From Tanypteryx hageni (Eukaryota > Arthropoda > Insecta > Odonata > Petaluridae), in assembly GCA_028673005.1 (NCBI GenBank), contig CM054115.1, positions 5,873,501-5,937,500 on the forward strand: a stretch of DNA of 64,000 nucleotides, in the 5' to 3' direction. Positions 54,191 to 64,000 of this stretch are shown here, piece by piece (position 1 is the first letter of the stretch; the number at the start of each line of letters is the position of its first letter). A program made the position numbers and the translations under genes. Below the pieces are notes generated by a model. It was not told where the DNA came from, did no database searches, and saw only the letters and a program-made list of their open reading frames with translations.

Positions 54191-57100
54191 CATCATCATC
54201 ATGCTTCTGTCCGAAGACAGGTTTTAACTGAATCGCTGCCTCCATTTCTCTCTCTCCCTAGAAGCCTCTTTTATACCTCTATAAGTAGTATATCCCTGCT
54301 TTATATTATCTAATATTCCTATTCTTTTTCTCCCTCTTCCTCTTTTTCCACTAATTTTTCCTTCTAAGATCGTCCTTTGTAAACACTGTCTTCTCAATAT
54401 GTGCCCTATCCAATTTGCTTTTCTTTTCCTGATTGTTTTTATTAGCATCCTATCTTCTCCCACCATTTCTAATACTTCTTCGTTTCTCTTCCTCTCTGTC
54501 CATTTCACTTTCATCATTCATCTCCATACCCACATCTCAAAACTTTCTAAATATTTTTCCTCCTTTCTCCTTATCGTCCACGTCTCTGCACCATAAAGAG
54601 CTATGCTCCATATGTAGCATTTTGCTAATTTCTTCCTTGTTTCTAGATTTATTTTCTTGCTTGTGAGAAGCTCCTTCTTCTCGTTAAATGCTGCTTTTGC
54701 CATTGCAATCCTACTTCTGATGTCCTGTGTACTACTTCCATCCTGTGCTAAAATACTGCAAAGATATTTGAAACTACTAACTTGTTCCAATTTTTGGCCA
54801 TTTACCATTATATTTAATTCTTTATGTTCCTTTGAAACCACCATGACTTTCGTTTTTTCTGTATTGATCTTCATTCCATATTGTTGGCCAACCTCAACTA
54901 GTCTGTCTGTCATCCTCTGAAGCTCTTTCTCGCCTTCTGCTATTAAGCCCTGATCATCTGCGTATTTAATGGTGGTAATACTTTCACCTCCTATCTTAAA
55001 TCCTTTCTCTTCCATCAACGCTTCTTCTGTTATTGTTTCTGCATAAATATTAAATATCGCTGGTGAAATAGGACAACCCTGCCTCACTCCCCTCCCTATT
55101 GAAGTACTTTCTGTTTCTTCTCCTTCAACCCTGACTCTAATCTTTTGATCAAAGTAAAGGTTTTTAAGCAGTCTTTTATCTTTCCAATCTATTTCTATTT
55201 TGTTTAAAATACCCAGCATCTTATCCCATTTCACTCGGTCAAAAGCTTTTTCCCAATCTACAAAACAAAAATACATATCTTTATTGACTTCTAGCGCTCT
55301 TTCTATCATGATCCTCATACATCCTATAGCAGCTCTAGTGCCCCTTCCTCTTCTAAAACCAAACTGATTATCTTGCAGCTCCTTTTCTATTTTACATTCA
55401 ATTCTTTTGGTTATTATTCTGGTTAGAACTTTAGCTGTATGAGAAATTAAACTAATAGTTCTGTAATCCTTACAACATTTTGCATTGTTCTTTTTTTCCA
55501 GTGGTACCATCACAACATCTAAAAAATCTTCAGGCCATATGCCAGTATCATATACTTGGTTAAAAATTTTTGTGAGTTGCTTAACTGCTTTAGACCCCAA
55601 AACCTTAAGAACGTCCACGGGTATATCATCACTCCCAACAGCCTTTCTTCTTTTCATGTCATCAATTGCTCTTTTAACTTCAGACTCGAGAATACTTGGT
55701 CCTAGCTGATCTTCTTCCACATCCTCTTCTTCATTTAATTCAATATTTCTTGGCTTTCCTTCTTTGTCATACAGAACCTCAATGTATTCTTTCCAGACAT
55801 TCTTTACATTGTCTGGCTCCGATACTATTTTACCACTTTTGTTCATGATTCCTTTACGTCCTATCTTTCTTGCCTTTTTCTTGAATAGTTCCCTTGCTTT
55901 GCTATACATGAGGTCTGTTCTACAAATTCTTTCACATTCGACGATCTCCTCGCATTTCTCATTTATCCACTGTTCTCTGGCTTTATCTGTTTCCCTTCTT
56001 AAAGCATTATTTAACTCCTTGTACTTTCTTTGGCCTTCTTCAGTGTTTATGTTCTTCCACTTTCTCCGCTCTTCCATTTTTTGCAGCATGGCTGCTGTGA
56101 TCCAGGGTTTTTTGTTTCTTTCACCCGTTATCTTTCCTACCTTCTTTTCCATTACATCTTTAATGTTGCTATGGATGTATCTCCACTCCTCATCTACATT
56201 CTTCCTATTTTCTTCATCTCTCTCCCCCAACCTTTCCTCCAGCTCAGTCATAATAGCCTCCTTGTTTTTAAGGAGTTCCTCTAAGGTCCATTTCTTGTTA
56301 ACTCTTATGTTTCTCTTAACGCTCTTCAGTCTACATTGTATATTTGCCACCAAAAGGTTGTGGTCAGAATCGATATCTGCCCCTGGTAGTGTTTTCACAT
56401 TTTTAATGCTATTTCGAAATCTTTCATTGACTAGTATGTAATCTATTTGGTATCGTCTCTGGTCTCCTGGGCTTCTCCATGTGTAAAGTCTCCGCTGGTG
56501 ATGCTTAAACCATGTATTAGTTACAATTAATCTATTTCTATGGCAGAATTCCACAAGTTTATCCCCTCTTTCATTTCTCTTCCCTAGTCCATATTTTCCC
56601 ACTATGTTATCTTCCTGTCCCTCTCCGACTACACTGTTCCAATCTCCCATTACTATGGTGGTGATCCTTCCTTTTCCCTCCTCCTCCAATATCTCCATAA
56701 TCTGTTCATAGATTTCATCTACTTCGTCGTCGCCAGCATTAGTCGTTGGCATATACACTTGAATTATAAGCATTTCCACTGGCTCCATCTGAAGTTTTAT
56801 GGCTATTAATCTATCATTAACTGTTACTACCTTGCTAATTCTTTCAGCTATCTCTTTTCTCATTATAATCCCCACTCCCCTTTCCTTTTTCTCCCCTCCC
56901 GAGTAAATAATCTTAAATTCGTCTGAATTTATCTCGCCTTCTCCTTCCCACCGAACTTCACTAAGACCTACTATACCTACATTATTCCTTCTCATTTCCC
57001 TTTTTATGTTCTCTAGTTTACCCCCTGAATTCATAGTCCTAACATTCCATGTGCCTATTCTTAATTTCTCACCACTTGCTTTCCTATTAATGTTAAATTT

Positions 57101-57521
57101 CCTCTGTGCATCCCCTAGGGTAGTCCCCACCCGGAGATCCGATTGGGGGACTATTTTACCTCCGGAATATTTTACCCCAGAAAGATCCATAGAGGTATTT
57201 TTCAGCTTTTCAGCCTATCATGGGAAATATAATGAGGTAGTTTCCCCTTGCTTTCCTCATCGCAGTTTCACAGAGTGATTACCCATCTGTAGCTGTTCAG
57301 ATCCACATGATCACCACCTACAGAGGTACTGTGCAAGCTGCTGCCCTTGCACAGGGGGATGTAAAATCCCCAAGACTGCTTCTTAGTCTGACTCTTCCTC
57401 TCAGACCTTTCCGGCTTGGATGGTCCTACCAGGAGAATTATCTCCCGCCGGCATAGCTCTTTGGTTCGTAAGAGTACACAAACCCTCCCACCTCTGTAAG
57501 GTTATGCAGTCCTTAGGGAGG
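54191..57521 (-). mobile_element. RTE-like LINE copy B, full length with target duplication
   Basis: A perfect 12-bp duplication, gtcgtgtcagtt, flanks it (54179-54190 and 57522-57533). The 3' end (left) has a short ATG-type tail (catcatcatcat on the plus strand). The 5' leader is about 330 bp (57191-57521). The total is 3.33 kb. The clean duplication and almost open frame mark it as one of the youngest insertions in the window. It lies inside the pogo-like MITE. Confidence 0.92.
54224..57190 (-). pseudogene. RTE-like LINE protein, intact but for one stop codon
   Basis: The start is the ATG at 57190 (MDLSGVKYSGGK). The AP-type endonuclease begins near residue 43 (LRIGTWNVRT), with LTEV/LSEVRW- and SDHNLLV-type motifs. 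The linker is rich in Lys and Glu. The reverse transcriptase has ISLISHTAKVLTRI, FRRGRGTRAA, CFVDWEKAFDRV, GVRQGCPISP and KYADDQ (near residue 742). The C-terminal region has GAETWTIRRKEEKYLES and RKRKANWIGHILRRQ. The frame is open for 890 codons, stops at TGA (54518-54520, AGA in copy A), then continues in frame for 97 codons to the TAA at 54224. Such proteins nick DNA and copy the RNA into the target. No ORF1 is seen, as is usual for RTE. Confidence 0.9.
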
Positions 57522-58502
57522 GTCGTGTCAGTTAACAAATACAATAATTATTCGCGTATTTTTGCCCTCGCGTAACTTATGCACCCCAACCATTTATCAC
57601 GAATGTGGGAAAAAATTATAAAGTCGCGTAATTTTTGCACCCCCGAATTTTCGCCGCAGATAAAACGGGATAATCGGCTGATTAGCGTGTATTACAATCC
57701 GGCGCCATCGAATTACTCGTATTGGTGACTAAAGCACGTCCAACGGAGCTGTGACGTCAGACTTGGCCGCGTGCGGTGCAGGCGAGTATCATGCAGCAGG
57801 CGGTTTAATTACGCCGCACCGTGGACAAACCGCCTACTGCGTCACAGAAACAGTTCAGGACTACCGATGGGTTTTTTAGAATAAGTAAAAAGAGATCGTC
57901 TAATTAATTTCGTCACGTAGGAAGGAGAAAATGCTTCCATTTTTAAGAAGAGGGAATCGGCGAGTAAAAACACGTTTTCGGCTCAAATTAATTTCTTCCC
58001 TCCGAAAATCGGGGGGCGCGTCTTACACGAGTAAATACGGTATTAAAACTATAGCCTACCTTCTATATAGGTACTAATCCATCTGTGAAACTCAGCTTGG
58101 TCAATTTTGTTGAGAGGGATGTTAGCCTTGAGAAACGTTTCAGTTGCATAAAGAACAAACTTATTCTTTTGCTCTTTAGCTCTTTTAGCAGAACTCATTG
58201 AAGTCTCGATTATGACTCGTCGTTTGAGGTTCAAAGGAAGTTCACTTTTCTTCAATTGTCTCTCTTTATCTTGATGTAATTTTCCGCTACAGTGCTTGTT
58301 GGCATTGTCACGTTATTCATGATTGAGGCGAACGACACATATTCCATATATAAGAATGTTCTGTCTGTAGTATACAACCTATCTTTTTCAGGCTGTTTCG
58401 CCCGCACGTGTGGTGATGTTTGGCTAAATTTCTCCATTTTTAGCTCAGCACACAAGTAACAGCACAGCCACCCCTTCTATATATACTCGCTATCCGATTA
58501 TT

Positions 58503-59257
58503 GCGCCTTACTCCTTAAGGCTTTCCTCAATCGAGGATACCCTGCCGACTTAGTCCGCAATGAAATATATCGTGCCGTCTCCATCCCCTCCAGACACCCA
58601 CCAAATTTGAACCCACCCTCGAAGACAGAAGTCCCTCTGACTCTCACTACAACCTTTCACTCGGGGCTGCACGAAGCCCTAAATAACATCCTCGCGGCCG
58701 CCCATCCAATTCTCCTTAACACACCCACAACTACGCTACTCTTCCCTAAGCCCCCTGTTATATCTTTCCGCCGACCTAGGAATCTTGGCGACCTGCTATG
58801 GCGCAAGGAACTCCCCACCAGCCCTCCACCATCCCCCGCAGGGTCCTCCCCTTGTAAAAGACCACGTTGCCTCACTTGCCCCATCTTAGATACTTCTTCC
58901 TCATTTACCAGCCCCGTTACCCAAATCCCCTATCCTATCTTATCCCGCAGCATTTGTACCTCCAAAAACGTAATATATCTTCTTACCTGCACACAATGCC
59001 CCGCGTTCTACGTAGGCCTCACAACCACACCCCTTAACATCCGCATGAACTGCCATCAGAATTGCGTCTCTCTTTGGCGCCCCCTTTCGGTGGCCGACCA
59101 TGCGTTAACCTACTCCCTTCCCTTCAATAGCTGCTTCACAGTAAAAACTATTCGTGCTCTTCCAAGTAGTTTCCCCGCGCCACAACTCCGTCAATGGGAA
59201 CTAGCCCATATTGACATTCTCCGCTCCCTCTCCTTACCAGGTTTAAACCTTCGCTAA
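58503..59257 (+). pseudogene. Penelope-like element, C-terminal GIY-YIG endonuclease part
   Basis: The frame is open from about 58503 (LLLKAFLNRGYPADLV, then RNEIYRAVSIPSRHPP), the end of the reverse transcriptase region, to the stop at 59255-59257. A Cys-rich linker (SPCKRPRCLTCPI) precedes the GIY-YIG core: VIYLLTCTQCPAFYVG, then TTTPLNIRM and the histidine in VADHALTY. It ends in RQWELAHIDILRSLSLPGLN, a typical Penelope C-terminus. This nuclease is thought to cut the target for insertion. The frame is open to its end, but the 5' three quarters of the element are missing, a usual 5' truncation. A terminal region with a hammerhead-like motif and a TA tract follow. Confidence 0.85.
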
Positions 59258-59383
59258 CACTCCCACTCCAATCACCCCTCTTTTTCCTTTCGCCTTACCA
59301 CTCTTTCCCCTTCCCCTATCCCCTCTTTTCCCGAACCCCTACCTCCAGTGTTACGCTTATTTTTAGTCTCCGTATTTCTCTCG

Positions 59384-59410
59384 CTGAAGAAGGGCGTGAG
59401 TTGCCCGAAA
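59384..59410 (+). ncRNA. Hammerhead-like motif in Penelope terminal region
   Basis: CTGAAGA (59384-59390), one A, a gggc/gccc stem with loop gtgagtt, then GAAA (59407-59410). This is the hammerhead core order and lies where Penelope-like elements carry hammerhead motifs in their terminal repeats. The following gct could pair with agc at 59422-59424 as stem III, but the base before the cleavage site is not ideal. Self-cleavage is not shown. Confidence 0.5.
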
Positions 59411-59538
59411 GCTCCAAATTACAAGCCTTCCTCTATCGCTGTGGACGTCCACCACTGTATGGTAAGTGTTCACTGGCTCCTTCCTATCCCTCTAAACCTC
59501 TCGTTGCATTTATTTCATCATATTATTTCTTTTTCCGT

Positions 59539-59542
<4 letters not shown>

Positions 59543-59589
<47 letters not shown>
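59543..59589. repeat. TA microsatellite
   Basis: About 23 TA units between the Penelope-like terminal region and the first unit of the Helitron-like array. Confidence 0.95.
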
Positions 59590-59590
<1 letters not shown>

Positions 59591-60759
59591 TAGTAGAAGG
59601 TGCTTGCATACAGCAAGAATTTCATCTCACATTAAAAAAATTAATTTTTCAAGTAGATATTTCATCATGGAAAATATTTCTTTAATTCATAAAACCTCCT
59701 CTGAACCGTTTTTCGTTTTTCAATATGAAGCAATAATGGAGTAAAACAAAAATTAATTTTGAAAATTTTTGAATATTATAAATTTTCAACATTGAGTTAA
59801 TAATGCCTCACATTTCCGCCAAATTTTAAATTTTTAGCAGATTTAGAAGTGAAATAACATTTATCTAATTGTTTAAAATTAATTAATTTTTAATGGCCGC
59901 AATAACATTTTCATGGATACATTAAAATGTTTATTCGTTTTATAGACTAATCTCTAAATAGTATTAAATTTTCAGCTCCCTATCTTTCCCCTTAGTATCT
60001 AAACATGTATCTATTTGTTTAAAGTTTAAATATTTTTAACTGTCAAACGAATGAAAATATCAAAATTTCTATAATCCCTATTTCGTTTTTTTAGAAATTC
60101 AAAAGATTTCTCCTAGCAACCAAATTACTTTTTTTCCTTATGGAAAAATAATGGAGTAAAAACATTGATAATTTTTGCAATTTTATAAATATTATACGTT
60201 TTCCACATTGGGTTAATAATGCCACAAATTTAATCCAAAATTTAAATTTGTTGTACATTTAGAAGTGAAATAACATTTATCTAATTGTTTAAATTTATAT
60301 AAATTTTAACTGCCGAAATAAGATTTTTATAGATAGAACGAAATGTTTATTCGTTTAAATACATTAAACTCAAAATAACATGAAAATTTCAGCACTCTAA
60401 CTCGCTTTGTAGAATCTAAACATTTTCCTATTTGTTTAAAATTTAAGAATTCAACAAATTCAAATATAAAAATTTGTATAATCCCTATTTCGTTTTTTTA
60501 CATATCCTAACTCTAAAAAAATTTCAACTCCGTAGCACATTCGGAAATACATAAACCTTGAAAATTTGTTTAAAAATTGCGAATTATTAGCGGCCGCATT
60601 GTTGCACTTTTTCAATATTTTCGTTTTTTCTAGTAGGTTATGCACAAAATTCTACCTAGGAAAAAAATTTCGAATCTCCAGCACATCTGAAAGTGCCTAA
60701 ACATTAGTATCCTCCTATCATTCTATATAGACGTTCCATACAGAGGAGGAAATAACATA
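59590..60759 (-). mobile_element. Helitron-like array, unit 1
   Basis: It begins CTAGTAGAAGGTGCTTGCAT (complement of a hairpin + CTAG 3' end), with internal blocks such as aaattttaaatttttagcag, taatggccgcaataac and tttcagctcc. It ends with tgcctaaacattagtatcc and a linker of about 60 bp. Within the unit the same blocks recur (59600-60060 against 60100-60460), so it is itself partly duplicated. No protein. Confidence 0.6.
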
Positions 60760-61503
60760 CTAGTAGTTGGTGCTTGCATACTGGAAGCATTTCATCTCAA
60801 CATAAAAAACATTCATTATTCATCTTTCATCATTACACATATTTTTAATTCTAAAGATTTCATTTCTGCAGCGATTTTCGTTTTTCCCACGTGTAAGAAT
60901 AATAGTTTAAAACAATCTCCAAATGTCGCAATTTTAAAAATTTACACTTTCTTCATTATAAGGTTCTAATGCTACACATTTTAGCCAAATTTTAAAGTTG
61001 TAGCACTTTTAGAAATAAAATAATATTTTTCTAATTATTTAAAATTAATTAATTTTTAACGGCCGCCGCAATACATATATGGTAAAATTGAAATGTTTAT
61101 TTGCGCAAATTTGTTATACAGTAAATAATTTGAAAATTTCAGCTTCCTAGCTTATCCCATAGTACCTAAACAGCTATCTATTTGTTTAAACTTTAAGAAT
61201 TTTTAAATGCCAAACAAATTAAAATATCGAAATTTGTATAATCCCTATTTCGTTTTTTTAAGAATTCTACTTATATAAAAAATTTCACCTCCGTAGCACA
61301 TGCGGAAATACATAATCCTCGAAAATTTGTTTAAACAATTGCGAATTTTTAGCGACCGCATTGTTTCACTTTTTCACGATTTTCGTTTTTTATAGTCGGT
61401 TTTGCACAAAATCCTATCTATGAAAAAAATTTCGAATCTCCAGCTCATCTGGAAGTGCCTAAACATTAGTATCCTCCTATATGTTATATGTTATATGATG
61501 TTA
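60760..61503 (-). mobile_element. Helitron-like array, unit 2
   Basis: Starts CTAGTAGTTGGTGCTTGCAT. Same block order as unit 1 but shorter, ending tgcctaaacattagtatcc and atatgttatatgatgtta. Directly followed by unit 3 in the same orientation. Confidence 0.6.
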
Positions 61504-61706
61504 CTAGTAGTTGGTGCTCGCATACTGCAAACATTTCATTTGTTCATTGTTGCACTTTTTAAAGATTTTCGCTTTTTCTAGTCGGTTTTGCACAAAATTC
61601 TACCTATGAAAAAAATTTCTGGAAGTGTCTAAACATTAGTATCCTCCTGTTATATGTTATATCATTATATATCGACGACTCTTACAGAGGAGGAGGATAT
61701 AACATA
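61504..61706 (-). mobile_element. Helitron-like array, unit 3, internally deleted
   Basis: Starts CTAGTAGTTGGTGCTCGCAT and keeps both ends but lacks the middle (about 200 bp in all). The linker to unit 4 reads tatcctcct ... aggaggaggatataacata. Confidence 0.6.
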
Positions 61707-62440
61707 CTAGTAGTTGGTGCTTGCATACTGCAAGCATTTCATCTCAACATAAAAAAACATTCATCATTACACATATTTTTAATTCTAAATATTTCACCTC
61801 CGCAGCGATTTTCGTTTTTCCCAAATGTAAAAATAATATTTTAAAACAATCCCCAAATGTTGCAATTTTAAAAATTTTACAATTTCTCCATTATGGGGTA
61901 CTAATGCTACACATTTTAGCCAAATTTTTAAGTTATAGCACTTCTAGAAGTAAAATAATATTTTTCTAATTGTATAAATTTAAATAATTTTTAACGGCCG
62001 CCGCAATTCATATATGGTAAAATTGAAATGTTTATTTGTGCAAATTTACTACTTGGTAAATAATTTGAAAATTTCAGCTTCCTAGCTCATACCGTATTAC
62101 TATTTGTTTAAACTTTAAGAATTTTTAACTGCCAAACAAATTAAAATATCAAAATTTGTATAATCCCTATTTCGTTCTTTAAGGAATTCTACTTATAAAA
62201 AAAATTTCAACTACGTGGCACATTCGGAAATACATAAACCTTGAAAATTTGTTTAAACAATTGCGAATTTTTAGCGGCCGCATTGTTGCACTTTTTCAAG
62301 ATTTTCGTTTTTTCTTGTCGGTTTTGTACAAAATCCTACCTAAGAAAAAAATTTCAAATCTGGAGCACATCTGGAAGTGCCTAAACATTAGTATCCTCCT
62401 GTTATATGTTATATGTTATCTCCTCCTCCTCTGTATGAGT
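61707..62440 (-). mobile_element. Helitron-like array, unit 4
   Basis: Starts CTAGTAGTTGGTGCTTGCAT with the best hairpin (minus strand gcttgca, gta, tgcaagc), 8 bases before CTAG. The same blocks follow, ending tgcctaaacattagtatcc. It is the left arm of a large inverted pair with unit 5. Confidence 0.6.
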
Positions 62441-63022
62441 CGTCGATATATAATGATAACATATAACAGGAATGTGCTCCGAATGTGCCACGGAGTTGAA
62501 ATTTTTTTTAAAAGTAGAATTCTTAAAAAAACGAAATAGGGATTATACAAATTTTGATATTTTAATTTGTTTGGCAGTTAAAAATTCTTAAAGTTTAAAC
62601 AAATAGATAACATTTTAGGTACTACGGGATAACCTAGGAAGCTGAAATTTTCAAATTATTTACAGAGTAGTAAATTTGCACAAATAAAAATGACAATTTT
62701 ACCATATATGATGTGTGGCGGCCGTTCAAAATTATTTAAATTTAAACAATTAGAAAAATATTATTTTACTTCTAGAAGTGCTACAACTTAAAAATTTGGC
62801 TAAAATGTGTAGCATTAGTACCCCATAATGGAGAAAGTGTAAAATTTTTAAAATTGCAACATTTGGGGATTTTTTTAAACTATTGGGAAAAACGAAAATC
62901 GCTGCGGAGTTGAAATCTTTAGAATTAAAAGAATATTTGTAATGATGAAATGTCTTACTGAAAAATTAATGTTTTTTCAAGGTGAGATGAAATGCTTGCA
63001 GTATGCAAGCACCAACTACTAG
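62441..63022 (+). mobile_element. Helitron-like array, unit 5, inverted
   Basis: It reads in the opposite orientation and ends with atgcttgcagtatgcaagc, accaacta and CTAG at 63019-63022, followed by T, as a Helitron 3' end would. Its blocks mirror unit 4. Confidence 0.6.
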
Positions 63023-64000
63023 TATGTTATATCCTCCTCGCCCTCCCTAAGGACATGGAAATTATAGAAATTTTGATATATCAATTTGTTTGGCAGTTAA
63101 AAATTCTTAAAATTTAAACAAATAGGTAAATGAGTAGACATTACGCGGCGAGTTAGGGAGCTGAAATTTTTAAATTATTTAGAATTTTGACTATATAAAC
63201 GAATAAACATTTCAATGCATCCATGTTTGTTATTGCGGCCGTTAAAAATTATTTAAATTTAAACATTTAGAAAAGTGTAATTTCACTTCTAATTGTGCTT
63301 TAAATTTCAAAATGTGTGGCATTATTAACCCAATGTGGGAAAAGTATAATATTCCTAAAATTGTAAAAATTAGTGATTGTTTAACTCCATTATTGTCCCA
63401 TAATGAAAAAACGAAAACCGATCCAGAGGAGGTCTTTGTTTATAATAAAAAATTTCTAATCTCCATCTGATCTGGAAGTGCCTAAACATTAGTATCCTCC
63501 TATCATTATATATCGACGTTTCTTACAGAGGAGGAGGAGGATATAACATCCACATAGGAGGATACTATTGTTTAGGCACTTCTAGATGAGCTGGAGATTC
63601 GAATTTTTTTTCTTAGGTAGGATTTTGTGCAAAACCGACTAGAAGAACTAAAATCTTGAAAAAGTGCTACAATGCGGTCGCTTAAAATTCGCAATTGTTT
63701 AAACAAATTTTCCAGGTATATGTATTTCCGCATGTGCTACGGAGCTGAAATTTTTTATAGAGGTAGGATTTGTAAAAAAAACGAAATAAAGATTATACAA
63801 ATTTTGATATTTTAATTTGTTTGGCAGTTAAAAATTCTTAAAATTTAAACAAATAGGTAAATGTTTAGATACTACGGGGTGAGGTAGGGACCTAAATTTT
63901 TAAATTTATTTAGAACATAGCCTATATAAACGAATAAACATTTCACCGACACCATGAAATGTTTATTGCGGCCGTTATAAATTAATAAAATTTTTAAAAA
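63023..64000 (+). repeat. Helitron-like array, further inverted and partial units
   Basis: Inverted blocks (caatttgtttggcagttaaa, ttgcggccgttaaaaatta) occupy 63045-63420. A short direct piece (ggaagtgcctaaacattag, about 63470-63540) follows, then another inverted unit from about 63550 (tttaggcacttctagatgag) past the window edge. The array continues beyond the window. Confidence 0.55.

Larger units (their letters stand above)
54074..58040. mobile_element. pogo-like MITE in the intron, itself split by LINE copy B
   Basis: The left end CCGTATTTACTCGCGCACC and the right end (complement of CCGTATTTACTCGTGTAAG) are inverted repeats. TA lies on both sides (54072-54073 and 58041-58042). Excluding the LINE and one 12-bp duplication it is about 0.62 kb, with no transposase. 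Many TA-targeting pogo-type MITEs have this CCGTATTTACTCG terminus. Inner halves: 54074-54190 and 57534-58040. Confidence 0.8.
52545..58450 (-). pseudogene. CGGBP1-like hAT-derived gene, two exons around a 4.2-kb intron, broken
   Basis: Exon 1 (about 58450-58060) has a degraded BED finger (NANKHCSGKLHQDK), then VLYATETFLKANIPLNKID and FHRWISTYIE. This matches the CGGBP1 pattern 'ANIPLEK..' with the following helix. A GT donor (58059-58058) and an AG acceptor (53847-53846, after ttgctta) join it to exon 2 as YIE-DSRDLPTGHQLRQEYVP. That continues the CGGBP1-type sequence. Exon 2 then gives the hAT core: LAILCDETTD, VFVTDGVRYMKT and HILCWDHRLNIV. After about 53358 the frame changes repeatedly (a GT at 53371 could be a second donor), and the C-terminus with the catalytic Glu is cut off at 52545. 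The intron contains a hAT MITE and a pogo-like MITE with a LINE inside. Confidence 0.7.

Noticed and set aside
1..64000. tRNA or rRNA genes
   Set aside because: No cloverleaf with conserved A and B boxes and no rRNA-like stretch was noticed on either strand by eye.

Overview
The window is eukaryotic and almost certainly from an arthropod, most likely an insect with a large, repeat-rich genome. The repeat families present are RTE-like and CR1/L2-like LINEs, several hAT families, pogo/Tigger, piggyBac-like and Tc1-mariner-related elements, Helitrons and a Penelope-like element. Together with AT-rich DNA, microsatellites and a lack of compact operon-like genes, they fit no prokaryote. I cannot name the species. 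I found no convincing host gene; almost every recognisable coding stretch belongs to a transposable element, and nearly all are broken.

Layout, left to right. 1-0.8 kb: a minisatellite of about 65 bp units. 0.95-2.7 kb: an internally deleted hAT element. 2.8-8.5 kb: RTE-like LINE copy A (minus strand), split by a pogo/Tigger transposon (4195-6515). 8.5-12.1 kb: a second, divergent RTE-like LINE, split by a hAT MITE and a block packed with a palindromic 9-mer. 13.5-16.4 kb: two opposed CR1/L2-type LINE copies. 16.4-20.8 kb: a LINE with an esterase ORF1, interrupted by a complete DD82E transposon of the IS630/Tc1-mariner type (17299-20087). 20.8-34.8 kb: an inverted-repeat element, a pogo-like MITE, four more LINE fragments, and a non-coding unit present two to three times. 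34.8-44.3 kb: three copies of a Helitron-like non-coding family, invaded by a second Helitron, a piggyBac-like MITE, a foldback element and hammerhead-like motifs. A nested pair of hAT MITEs and a 49-bp hairpin lie between the first two copies. 44.6-49.7 kb: one hAT transposase relic (minus strand), split by a nearly intact ZMYM1-like hAT (plus strand). 52.5-58.5 kb: a CGGBP1-like hAT-derived gene whose single predicted intron holds a hAT MITE and a pogo-like MITE, the latter containing RTE-like LINE copy B, which is nearly intact with a perfect 12-bp target duplication. 58.5-59.6 kb: the GIY-YIG end of a Penelope-like element with a hammerhead-like motif. 59.6-64 kb: a tandem and inverted array of the Helitron-like family.

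The elements do not form a pathway; what links them is the order of insertion. The window can be read as a nested record: LINE copy B supplies the empty site for the pogo insertion in copy A; one Helitron-like copy supplies empty sites for the insertions in another; and a GT-AG intron joins two exons around about 4.2 kb of later insertions. The most interesting items are the DD82E transposon, the recurring CTGA(A/T)GA-stem-GAAA motif at Penelope-related loci, the palindromic 9-mer cluster, the nested intron, and the Helitron-like array.

All comparisons were made by eye. Family names rest on recalled motif patterns, not on searches.
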